Positions 6,255 through 12,274 of a stretch of 12,428 nt of DNA are shown piece by piece. This stretch comes from an uncultured Selenomonadales bacterium. Its GTDB lineage: Bacteria; Bacillota; Negativicutes; Selenomonadales; Selenomonadaceae. The DNA lies in NCBI GenBank assembly GCA_937877655.1, contig CALFJC010000027.1, positions 1-12,428 on the forward strand, given 5' to 3'. The position numbers and the translations under genes are program-made. The notes under the pieces were generated by a model. It was given only the letters and a program-made list of their open reading frames with translations, had not been told where the DNA came from and did no database searches. Each line of letters begins with the position of its first letter. The stretch's first letter is position 1.

Positions 6255-7988
6255 TCAAGCCTCCCTTGCAAAAGCTTTTTTAGGACAAAGCTGACTGCAA
6301 ACCTCGCAACCGACACATTGAGTTTGATCCACAACCGCCTTGCCGTCCTTCATGGAAATGGCGGGGCAACCGATTTTCATACAAGATTTGCAACCGATAC
6401 ATTTATTTTTGTCGACAAAAAGCGGCGGTTTGTGCTTGACGGTTTTTAAAAGTGCGCAAGGTCTCCGCGAAATGATAACGCTCGGCTCGGCGGCGGCAAG
6501 TTCTTCTTTAATCGCCGCGTCACATTCTTTAAGATTGTAAGGATCGACGACGCGAACGCGATTAATTCCCATTGCTCGACACAGTGCTTCCAAATCGATT
6601 TTGCCCGCAGGATCTCCTTTGATGTTTAAACCCGTCGAAGGATTTTGCTGATGCCCCGTCATGCCCGTTATCGAATTGTCCAAAATTATCACTGTCGAAT
6701 TGGATTGATTGTAAGCGACGTTCGCCAAGCCTGTCATGCCCGAATGCATAAAAGTTGAGTCGCCGATAACCGCAACTGTTTTTCCTTCGCTCTGACTGCC
6801 GAGCATTTTGTTAAAGCCGTGAGTCGCGCCGATACTCGCGCCCATGCAAAGTGTAAGTTCAATCGTGGAAAGCGGCGGCACTGCTCCGAGTGTGTAACAG
6901 CCGATGTCGCCGAGCACCGTGCATTTTCTTTTTTTCAATGAATAGAATAATCCTCTGTGCGGACAGCCCGCGCACATTACCGGCGGTCTTGCAGGAATTT
7001 GATCTTCTAAACTTATCCCTTTTCCCGTTTCCCTTACCCCTAATTTTTCCGCGATTAAATTTTGGCTGAACTCATCAATGCGCGGCAAAATTTCCGAGCC
7101 CGAAACTTGCAAGCCCAAAGATTTTACATGCGTTTCGATTATCGGATCGAGCTCCTCAACCACAACCAATTTTTTTACTCTTGCGGCAAAATTTTTTATC
7201 AGCTCGACGGGCAACGGATTTATCATGCCGAGTTTCAAAACGCTTGCACTTTCGCCGAAAACTTCTTTGACATATTGATAGCAGGTCGAAGAAGTGATTA
7301 TCCCCAATTCGTCCGTGAAAAATTCGACGCGATTTATCGGCGAAGTCTCCGCGTATTCGATTAATTTTTTTGTCCGCTCCTCAACTATCGGATGTCTTTT
7401 CTTCGCGTTGCCGGGCATCATGACATATTTTGCAATATTTTTTTCGTAAGTTTTCAAAGGTTCGACGCGCTCGCCCGTCTCGACGACCGATTGACTGTGT
7501 GCAACCCGCGTACACATTTTTATCAAAACGGGCGTATCGAATTGCTCGGAAATTTCATAGGCAAGCTTGGCGAAGTTCAAAGCTTCGGCGGAGTCGCTCG
7601 GCTCAAGCATGGGAACTTTTGCGGCTATCGCGTGATGGCGGCTGTCCTGTTCGTTTTGCGAAGAGTGCATGCCCGCATCATCCGCCACAACGACGACCAA
7701 GCCCGCGTTTATCCCCGTGTAACTCAAAGTGTAAAGAGGATCGGCGGCGACGTTTAAGCCGACATGTTTTTGTCCGCAAAAAGCTCTTCTGCCCGCCAAC
7801 GACGCGCCGAACGCAGACTCCATCGCAACTTTTTCGTTTGGAGCCCATTCGCAATAAATTTCGTCGAACTTGACTGCCTCCTCCGTTATTTCCGTCGAAG
7901 GCGTGCCGGGATAGCTCGAAACAAATTTCACGCCCGCCTCCCACAAGCCGCGAGCAAGTGCCTTGTTGCCCAACATTAATTCTTTCAT
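6255..7988 (-). CDS. iorA: Indolepyruvate:ferredoxin oxidoreductase, alpha subunit
   Basis: A 577-residue catalytic subunit of the cytoplasmic, oxygen-sensitive aryl-pyruvate oxidoreductase. The N-terminal pyrimidine-binding half opens with MKELMLGNKALARG and contains SSYPGTPSTE. The thiamine-diphosphate half has CAGCPHRG (about 339-346), GDIGCYTLG (about 360-368), GDSTFMHSG (about 409-417) and LDNSITGMTGHQQNP (about 436-450). The C-terminus is a ferredoxin-like module with Cys530/533/536/541 and Cys558/561/564/568 for two iron-sulfur clusters. The first cluster has four residues rather than the usual three before its Cys-Pro. It starts at ATG at 7988, with GGGAG 8 nt upstream. A TTG one codon earlier is possible but less likely. 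It is the first gene of the aromatic operon, and no convincing promoter was found upstream. Confidence 0.96.
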   Translation of the reverse strand: MKELMLGNKALARGLWEAGVKFVSSYPGTPSTEITEEAVKFDEIYCEWAPNEKVAMESAFGASLAGRRAFCGQKHVGLNVAADPLYTLSYTGINAGLVVVVADDAGMHSSQNEQDSRHHAIAAKVPMLEPSDSAEALNFAKLAYEISEQFDTPVLIKMCTRVAHSQSVVETGERVEPLKTYEKNIAKYVMMPGNAKKRHPIVEERTKKLIEYAETSPINRVEFFTDELGIITSSTCYQYVKEVFGESASVLKLGMINPLPVELIKNFAARVKKLVVVEELDPIIETHVKSLGLQVSGSEILPRIDEFSQNLIAEKLGVRETGKGISLEDQIPARPPVMCAGCPHRGLFYSLKKRKCTVLGDIGCYTLGAVPPLSTIELTLCMGASIGATHGFNKMLGSQSEGKTVAVIGDSTFMHSGMTGLANVAYNQSNSTVIILDNSITGMTGHQQNPSTGLNIKGDPAGKIDLEALCRAMGINRVRVVDPYNLKECDAAIKEELAAAEPSVIISRRPCALLKTVKHKPPLFVDKNKCIGCKSCMKIGCPAISMKDGKAVVDQTQCVGCEVCSQLCPKKAFAREA

Positions 7989-8017
7989 CAAAACATCTCC
8001 CGAAAATTTTTACGGGG

Positions 8018-8050
8018 GATAAATTTTTCATGGCAAACAAAAATCCTGCC
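8018..8050 (-). repeat. Leader repeat, copy ahead of iorA
   Basis: This is the second copy of the 33-bp block at 5587-5619 (31 of 33 identical), 29 bp ahead of the iorA ATG. Here the left arm needed for the hairpin is absent, so the terminator has no partner. What remains conserved is GGCAGGATTTTT followed by ATGAAAAATTTATC on the minus strand. The function is unknown. Confidence 0.7.
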
Positions 8051-8146
8051 GCCGCAAAATTTTTTTAAAAAACGCTTGACAATCGGGCTTGGTGTGGGGG
8101 GTAAAATAGTTGGGAAGTTTTATCTTTGAAAAATTTTTTTACAGAA

Positions 8147-8161
8147 TGTCCCGGCGGGACA
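8147..8161. promoter_or_regulatory. Palindromic operator candidate upstream of the four-gene operon
   Basis: TGTCCC and GGGACA form a perfect 6-bp inverted repeat around GGC. It lies where the -35 region would be for the candidate extended -10 at 8181-8189, so a bound regulator could control that promoter. It could equally be an RNA hairpin if transcription starts farther upstream. No regulator gene is adjacent. Confidence 0.4.
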
Positions 8162-8180
8162 CCAAATCGAAAATTTGTTT

Positions 8181-8189
8181 TGATAAAAT
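8181..8189 (+). promoter_or_regulatory. Candidate extended -10 for the four-gene operon
   Basis: TGATAAAAT fits the extended -10 pattern (TG, one base, TAAAAT). It would give a leader of roughly 30 nt before the ATG at 8225. No good -35 is seen at normal spacing. Farther upstream TTGACA at 8076-8081 and TAAAAT at 8102-8107 are 20 nt apart, which is longer than usual. Either could be the real promoter. The rest of 7989-8224 holds only the iorA leader and A(n)T(n) tracts. Confidence 0.35.
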
Positions 8190-8224
8190 CGTTTGGGCAA
8201 AAAATTTTTTGGGGAGGAATTGAA

Positions 8225-8371
8225 ATGTTGGGAAAAATTTTAGCCGCCGTCGTGAAAGCCGCCTTCAGCAATCTCGGCGCGAAAAAAACTTTTGACATTG
8301 CCACTTCAAAACCCGCCCGCGAAGTCGGCAAAAAAATTATCAAGAACGAAATTAAAAAGCGGATCAAATAA
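8225..8371 (+). CDS. Small cationic amphipathic protein, 48 residues
   Basis: I do not recognise a family. The N-terminal third (MLGKILAAVVKAAFSNLGAK) looks like an amphipathic or membrane-contacting helix. The C-terminal third is a Lys/Arg-rich helix (GKKIIKNEIKKRIK). There are 11 Lys and 2 Arg against 3 acidic residues, a net charge near +10, and no cysteine. The start is ATG with a very strong SD (GGGGAGG) 7 nt upstream, which argues for a real gene. The next gene begins 22 bp later with its own SD, so this is the first gene of the operon. It could be a membrane-binding accessory peptide or a bacteriocin-like peptide. No leader or export signal is evident. Confidence 0.7.
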   Translation: MLGKILAAVVKAAFSNLGAKKTFDIATSKPAREVGKKIIKNEIKKRIK

Positions 8372-8393
8372 TCTGCAACGGGAGGAGATAATT

Positions 8394-9074
8394 TTGCTTT
8401 CAAGTTTCGGGGTGACGTTGGCATTTTGCGTTGTCTTGATTGGAATGACGGGCACGGCAGTTTATTTTTTCATGAAACGCAAGAAAAGTGACGAGCGCAA
8501 GCCCCTTTCTTTTCAACAAATGCAGACGATTGTTTCAGAGGAAATAAAAAATGTTCGCGAGCTCGTGACGGTCAGAAAAAATTTCACGTCGGTTATTTCC
8601 TTCAACGACGATAAAAAAATTCCGTTCTTCAAAGTGCACATGCCCGGCACGGAAAGAAAACTTTTGATGGATTATTCGGGAACAATAGTTTGCGGTTGCG
8701 ATTTGGAGAAAATAACTTTTTCGCAAAACGAATCGGGTAACCGCGTGAAAATTATCGTGCCGCAAAGTCAAATCCTCGACATGTACGCCGATGTTCGCTC
8801 GTTCAAAGTTCATCATCAAGACGCGGGCATTTTGGCGGATGACATTAAAATCGAAGAGCAGAGCGATTTAATCGCGGCGGATTTGGAAACTCAAAAGCAA
8901 CACGCCCTGCAGGAAGGACTTTTGAGCCGCGCAGATGAAAATGTTCGACAAATGCTCACGGCGATAATCGCTCGGCGCGGTTTGAATCAAAGTTTCGACG
9001 TGGAGATTGTTTTTTTGAATCAAGGCAACGTCAAAGCTTTGAACGCGCCGAAAAATTTTTTGAGAGGTGATTGA
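8394..9074 (+). CDS. Membrane-anchored DUF4230-like protein
   Basis: A 226-residue protein with one N-terminal transmembrane helix (about residues 5-27) followed by KRKK. It then has a soluble domain that matches my recollection of the DUF4230 pattern: a LVTVRKNFTSVISF strand region, KLLMDYSGTIVCGCDLEKI in the core, VKIIVPQSQIL, and a long charged helix (about 150-200) ending with EIVFL. The family's function is unknown. The positive-inside rule would put the soluble domain in the cytoplasm, though signal-anchor orientation is not certain. The start is TTG at 8394, set by GGGAGGAG ending 6 nt upstream. The frame extends upstream but overlaps the 48-residue gene without an SD. The stop is 1 bp from the next gene. 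Confidence 0.7.
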   Translation: MLSSFGVTLAFCVVLIGMTGTAVYFFMKRKKSDERKPLSFQQMQTIVSEEIKNVRELVTVRKNFTSVISFNDDKKIPFFKVHMPGTERKLLMDYSGTIVCGCDLEKITFSQNESGNRVKIIVPQSQILDMYADVRSFKVHHQDAGILADDIKIEEQSDLIAADLETQKQHALQEGLLSRADENVRQMLTAIIARRGLNQSFDVEIVFLNQGNVKALNAPKNFLRGD

Positions 9075-9075
9075 T

Positions 9076-9480
9076 TTGTTCATTGCAGGTTTCACGAAGG
9101 ATCAGCAGGAAAAATTTTTGAACTTGGCTTATACGATGGTTTACGCGGACGGGCGGTTTGACGAACGCGAGCAATTACTTTTTATCGGCTACAGCGTTGA
9201 AATTGATCCGTCAATCGACATGACGAAAGTTCACGCCGTCGATTTTGAAAAAGAATTGGCGGCATTCGACGAGTGCGCGGCAGTCGACAAGCAAAAAATT
9301 TTCTTTGAACTTTACGCAATAGCTTTGATTGATGAATCTTATCCCGAATCGGAAAAAGTTCTTGTAGATTTGGCGAAGAAGCGTTTCAATATTTCCGATG
9401 AAAAAATGGCGGCTATGCGCGAGGCGTTGCAAAATTTCATTGACTCTTATAAAAATCTCAACAAAGTTGTAACCGAATAG
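9076..9480 (+). CDS. TerB-like helical protein
   Basis: A 134-residue all-helical cytoplasmic protein resembling the TerB fold, named after tellurite-resistance TerB and found in many membrane-stress systems. Two internally similar halves are visible: YADGRFDEREQLL (residues 23-35) and ALIDESYPESEKVL (83-96). The acidic pairs Asp25/Glu32 and Asp86/Glu93 have identical spacing, as in TerB proteins, which suggests a metal-binding or structural role. The start is TTG at 9076, chosen because AGAGG lies 8 nt upstream. An in-frame GTG at 9067 overlaps that SD. The gene is 1 bp after the DUF4230-like gene, so coupling is likely. The TerB call is by motif pattern, and tellurite resistance should not be assumed. 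Confidence 0.65.
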   Translation: MFIAGFTKDQQEKFLNLAYTMVYADGRFDEREQLLFIGYSVEIDPSIDMTKVHAVDFEKELAAFDECAAVDKQKIFFELYAIALIDESYPESEKVLVDLAKKRFNISDEKMAAMREALQNFIDSYKNLNKVVTE

Positions 9481-9491
9481 GAGGTTAATTC

Positions 9492-9770
9492 ATGATACCC
9501 GTAATATTGGCGGCAGGCGGAGCATTATTGGAAGGCGCGGCTGCAGTCGGCGGCGCATTGCTTACAACGGAAGGCGCGGCTTTGGCGGGCTCGGCGGCAA
9601 CAGCTTATGTCGCAAAACAAGCGGCAGTTGCGGCAGGAACACGTGCGGCGGCAACGATTGGTTTGGGAGCAGTTGCGGCTTCGGCAGTTCCTTGGGTTGT
9701 CGGCGGCTTGACGATTTGGCAACTCGGAAAACTCGGTTGCAAACTTCTTGACGGCGATGACAAAAAATAA
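9492..9770 (+). CDS. Gly/Ala-rich hydrophobic small protein
   Basis: A 92-residue protein with no family I can name. More than half is Ala, Gly or Val, in two hydrophobic stretches (about 2-47 and 51-76). Gly and Ala recur at helix-packing spacing like a glycine-zipper membrane protein. There is a single Trp pair (VPWVVGGLTIWQL) and a short charged tail DGDDKK. It could insert into or line a membrane, and pore-forming or bacteriocin-like peptides share this composition, but no leader sequence is seen. The start is ATG with AGGAGG 7 nt upstream, 11 bp after the TerB-like gene. It is last in the operon, just ahead of a terminator. Confidence 0.75.
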   Translation: MIPVILAAGGALLEGAAAVGGALLTTEGAALAGSAATAYVAKQAAVAAGTRAAATIGLGAVAASAVPWVVGGLTIWQLGKLGCKLLDGDDKK

Positions 9771-9791
9771 TTTTCACGAATAATTTTTCAG

Positions 9792-9822
9792 GCACCGACA
9801 TAAAAAGTCGCGTGCTTTTTTA
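9792..9822 (+). terminator. Terminator of the four-gene operon
   Basis: GCACCGAC (9792-9799) pairs with GTCGCGTGC (9807-9815) with one bulged base, around an A-rich loop, and is followed by a T-run from 9816. It is 21 bp past the last stop codon of the operon. Confidence 0.85.
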
Positions 9823-9825
9823 TTT

Positions 9826-9846
9826 CATTGCGCATTACGAATTAAA
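9826..9846. repeat. Short degenerate heptamer remnant
   Basis: The units CATTGCG, CATTACG and AATTAAA follow each other in 7-bp phase. They resemble the right arm units (CATTACT, CATTGCA, AATTACT) of the element at 3618-3704. It lies between the two convergent terminators and may be a decayed fragment of the same family. Confidence 0.35.
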
Positions 9847-9875
9847 AAAAGCGGTCGGAAAATTTTTCCAACCGC
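9844..9875 (-). terminator. Terminator of the AAA+ gene
   Basis: The inverted repeat at 9851-9875 has about 11 pairs (GCGGT and ACCGC outer arms, A/T inner arms, one mismatch). On the minus strand it is followed by seven T residues (9850-9844). It begins 11 bp beyond the AAA+ stop codon and is convergent with the terminator at 9792-9822. Confidence 0.85.
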
Positions 9876-9886
9876 CGAAAAAATTT

Positions 9887-11941
9887 TTATCTCACGAAAC
9901 CGAGCTTGCGTTCATTTTTATATTTCTTGTCAACGTTCACATCAAAATCTTCAACCTTGAAACTGATTAAATCATCTTTTGTAACTGTGCCGCCTTCATT
10001 TTCCTTGATAATGCGTTGCGCTTGCTTAAGCCATGCCTGCTCCAAAAGATTTCTCACAAAACGCCCGTTGCCGAAATTCTTTTTCTTGGCAACGCGCTTG
10101 AAAATTTTCTTGCAATAATCGGCGACTTCTTCGGAAATTTTGTAGCCGCGCTTCTCCGCCATAAGCTTAAAAATTTCCGTAAGTTCATCGGGCGTATAAT
10201 CGGGAAAATCAATGTGGAAGGCAATTCGACTGCGCAAGCCTTCATTGTGGTCAAGGAAATATTTCATCTTGTCGGGATAACCCGCGAAAATCACAATGAC
10301 GTTGTCGCGATTGTTTTCCATCTCCTGAACAATCGTATTAATCGCTTCTTCGCCGAAAGTCACATGCTCGCCGTCGGACAAACTGTAAGCCTCATCGATA
10401 AACAACACGCCGCCGCGAGCCTCTTTGAATTTTGCGCGAACAGCTTTTGCCGTCCAGCCGACATATTTTGCAACCAAATCTGCGCGCCCGCACTCGACAA
10501 AACGTCCCGTCTTCAAAACTCCGTCGCGAGCCAAAATCTGCGCGATAAGCCGAGCAACGGTAGTTTTTGCGGTGCCGGGCGTTCCCGTGAAACACATATG
10601 CAACGCCGCTTTTTGCTTGTCAAGATTCATCTCAAGACGCATTTTCTGAACTTTATGCGCCGCAATAATCTGTTCGATAAGAGCTTTTTGCTCCACGAGC
10701 CCGATCATTTCCTGAAAATCAACGTAAGCGTCATTGCTTTTTGTTTCGGAAGCCACACTCAAACGATCGACTTCGCGATAAGCGGGGTAAGTTTTATTTT
10801 TCAAAGAGTTGTTGAAAAGTTTTTCGCGAATGTTGTAAATGTCGGACGCGCTGAAAGTCAATTTTTCTCCCATCGCCTCCAAAAGTTCTTCATCGGTGTA
10901 AAGCGCGGAAGCATCATCGGTCATCAATTTTTTTAAATAATCCAATGCGGTATCGCGATTGCCCGCGCCTTCATGCAATTCGATTATGTGCAAATCGTCT
11001 TGAAGTGCCGAGATAAGTTGCGGAGCAAAACCGGGCTTGTCGGCAAGTTCAACGAAAATGCAAAGCGTGTTGCGCTGAAAACGTTTAACCGTCTCGGAAA
11101 TGAAATTTACAACTTCCTCATAAGCATGGGCGAATTGTCCGGTATTGACTTTGTCGCCGCTGAGTTCGATAACAACGGTACCGCCCGCCGCGTTTTCGAG
11201 AACTTTTTCAAAGTCCGACTCGTCGTAGCAGTTTTCGTTAATCGAAGTTATAAAATTGATTCTGCGGCTGACAAGGCGTTTGTTGGTGTAAAGCGCGGCG
11301 ACCAGAAGATTTGTCAAGGAAAGGACGGCGTTGGCATTACCCGCAATAATTTTGTAATGAACGGGCTGTCCGTAAAAACGTCGGGCATTTTCCTTTGCAT
11401 AAATTCTTTTGAACTCGTCTTTAAAAGTTTCGTCGGCAAGAAGTTTTTCGGCTTTGGCAGTCGCTTTGTCCAGAGTCAAACGTTTTTCGGGGCAAATGCT
11501 TTCAAGCAATTTGAAAGTTCGATTTTCCAAGCTGTCAAGTCCCAAGTCTTGATTGATTTGGTAATAATCGAAATTGAAATTGTCGGAGCGATTTGCTCTG
11601 TCGAAGATTTTGCTGAACTTCAGAGTTGTAATTTCTTCCAAATCCTTGATTCTTACGTTTCTGATTTTAAATTCGTCGCGGTCGGCAAAAAATTTTTCAA
11701 AAAGACTCGTCAAAACTGCGGGGGTCAATTCCCTAAAGCCGTCGACAGCCGCCAACATTTGATAATAATTTTGTCTGGCGCGGTGAATGAAAACTTTTAT
11801 TTTCTCGCCGTCAATACCCTCGCTGAGAGCCGCGCTCAAATCGCCCAGTTGCATTCGCCAAGTGCGTCTGTCTTCGGGAATTTCTCCGCCGATTGAACTT
11901 CGGGCGCAATAGCAATCCATTTGAAATTTGTAGAAAATCAT
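9887..11941 (-). CDS. AAA+ ATPase with CbbX/SpoVK-type C-terminal domain and long N-terminal region
   Basis: A 684-residue cytoplasmic protein. The C-terminal part (about 405-645) is a CbbX/SpoVK-class AAA+ module: Walker A GTPGTAKTT (453-461, Ala in the usual third Gly position); pore-loop YVGWTA (493-498); Walker B GGVLFIDEAYSL with Asp516/Glu517; sensor-1 VIVIFAGYPDKM; arginine region GLRSRIAFHIDFPDYTPDEL; and sensor-2 GNGRFVRNLLEQA. Residues 190-400 may be a second, degenerate ATPase: GGTVVIELSG (253-262) sits like a Walker B strand and NTLCIFVEL (291-299) like sensor 1, with helices after, but no Walker A. Residues 1-130 are unrecognised. Family members remodel protein complexes (rubisco activation, sporulation, EccA in type VII secretion). 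The substrate here is unknown. The start is ATG with GGAGG 9 nt upstream. It is convergent with the four-gene operon. Confidence 0.88.
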   Translation of the reverse strand: MIFYKFQMDCYCARSSIGGEIPEDRRTWRMQLGDLSAALSEGIDGEKIKVFIHRARQNYYQMLAAVDGFRELTPAVLTSLFEKFFADRDEFKIRNVRIKDLEEITTLKFSKIFDRANRSDNFNFDYYQINQDLGLDSLENRTFKLLESICPEKRLTLDKATAKAEKLLADETFKDEFKRIYAKENARRFYGQPVHYKIIAGNANAVLSLTNLLVAALYTNKRLVSRRINFITSINENCYDESDFEKVLENAAGGTVVIELSGDKVNTGQFAHAYEEVVNFISETVKRFQRNTLCIFVELADKPGFAPQLISALQDDLHIIELHEGAGNRDTALDYLKKLMTDDASALYTDEELLEAMGEKLTFSASDIYNIREKLFNNSLKNKTYPAYREVDRLSVASETKSNDAYVDFQEMIGLVEQKALIEQIIAAHKVQKMRLEMNLDKQKAALHMCFTGTPGTAKTTVARLIAQILARDGVLKTGRFVECGRADLVAKYVGWTAKAVRAKFKEARGGVLFIDEAYSLSDGEHVTFGEEAINTIVQEMENNRDNVIVIFAGYPDKMKYFLDHNEGLRSRIAFHIDFPDYTPDELTEIFKLMAEKRGYKISEEVADYCKKIFKRVAKKKNFGNGRFVRNLLEQAWLKQAQRIIKENEGGTVTKDDLISFKVEDFDVNVDKKYKNERKLGFVR

Positions 11942-12042
11942 TTAATCTAACCTCCGTTAGCAGATATTCACTTTTCAAAGAATCGGTGACTTGATTGTCA
12001 CGCCGCCTCGACCAAAAAAATTTCCTCCTCTCCGCTTTTCAG

Positions 12043-12061
12043 TCGATAAAAGTTTTATCGA
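12043..12061. promoter_or_regulatory. 19-bp perfect palindrome in the AAA+ leader
   Basis: TCGATAAAA and TTTTATCGA flank a single central base. It lies about 25-45 nt downstream of the predicted start of transcription from the minus-strand promoter. That suits a roadblock operator bound by a dimeric repressor, or a dyad binding site of another kind. As RNA it would be a weak A-U hairpin. Confidence 0.5.
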
Positions 12062-12092
12062 AGAAATTTCTTTGTATCTTAAGCGGTTTTTC

Positions 12093-12121
12093 ATTATAGC
12101 ACAAAAAAAATAATATGGCAT
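12093..12121 (-). promoter_or_regulatory. Extended -10 promoter for the AAA+ gene
   Basis: The minus strand has TATAAT at 12098-12093 preceded by TGC (extended -10). At 17-nt spacing lies ATGCCA, a 4-of-6 match to the -35 consensus, at 12121-12116. This looks like a housekeeping sigma-A promoter and gives a leader near 145 nt. Confidence 0.75.
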
Positions 12122-12141
12122 TGTTTTCGGCGACCAAGTTC

Positions 12142-12198
12142 AAAAATTTTTGCTGAAGAAATTTTCGGACGGAAAAATTTCGCGCGGAAAAATTTTTT
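12142..12198. repeat. Four A(n)T(n) tracts at about 15-bp spacing
   Basis: The A-to-T junctions fall at 12146, 12161, 12177 and 12192, giving intervals of 15, 16 and 15 bp. The last tract ends two bases before the -35 at 12200. The array could act as an UP-element-like or bent-DNA segment. Confidence 0.5.
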
Positions 12199-12199
12199 C

Positions 12200-12228
12200 T
12201 TGCAACAGATTCTTTCATGTTATATAAA
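12200..12228 (+). promoter_or_regulatory. Sigma-A-type promoter for the partial Gly-rich gene
   Basis: TTGCAA at 12200-12205 and TATAAA at 12223-12228 are separated by exactly 17 nt. Each hexamer matches the consensus at five or four positions. Transcription would start near 12235, leaving a leader of about 40 nt before the ATG at 12275. Confidence 0.65.
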
Positions 12229-12274
12229 GTTGAAGGTATGACAAAATTTTTTTATGAAGGGAAGTTTTTTTTCT

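Larger units (their letters stand above)
11942..12274. other. Divergent intergenic region
   Basis: These 333 bp hold no supported gene. They contain the AAA+ leader of about 145 nt with a short hairpin at 11986-12001, a purine-rich SD-like stretch near 12024-12032 (minus strand) followed by a 5-codon frame, the palindrome at 12043-12061, a minus-strand extended -10 promoter, four spaced A(n)T(n) tracts, and a plus-strand promoter for the partial gene at 12275. Confidence 0.7.

Noticed and set aside
5709..6449. A 246-codon plus-strand frame across iorB and the end of iorA
   Set aside because: It is antisense to two well-recognised genes, with no SD or domain. It arises from codon bias on the opposite strand.
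7678..8040. A minus-strand 120-codon frame overlapping the start of iorA
   Set aside because: It begins in the duplicated leader and reads iorA out of frame into Arg/Gly/Cys-rich sequence without domains.
8076..8107. TTGACA and TAAAAT as a standard promoter
   Set aside because: The hexamers are good but the 20-nt spacer is too long for confidence. It is kept only as an alternative in the promoter entry.
8126..8224. An upstream extension of the 48-residue gene to an ATG at 8126
   Set aside because: That ATG has no SD, and the extension spans the palindrome and candidate promoter. The internal ATG at 8225 has a very strong SD.
8292..8393. An upstream extension of the DUF4230-like gene to 8292
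   Set aside because: It would overlap most of the 48-residue gene in another frame and lacks an SD, whereas TTG at 8394 has one.
10016..11896. Two long plus-strand open frames (10016-10936 and 10973-11896, each over 300 codons) opposite the AAA+ gene
   Set aside because: The minus strand has clear AAA+ motifs and a good SD and promoter. The plus-strand translations are Phe/Asn/Arg-rich mirror frames without SDs or recognisable domains.
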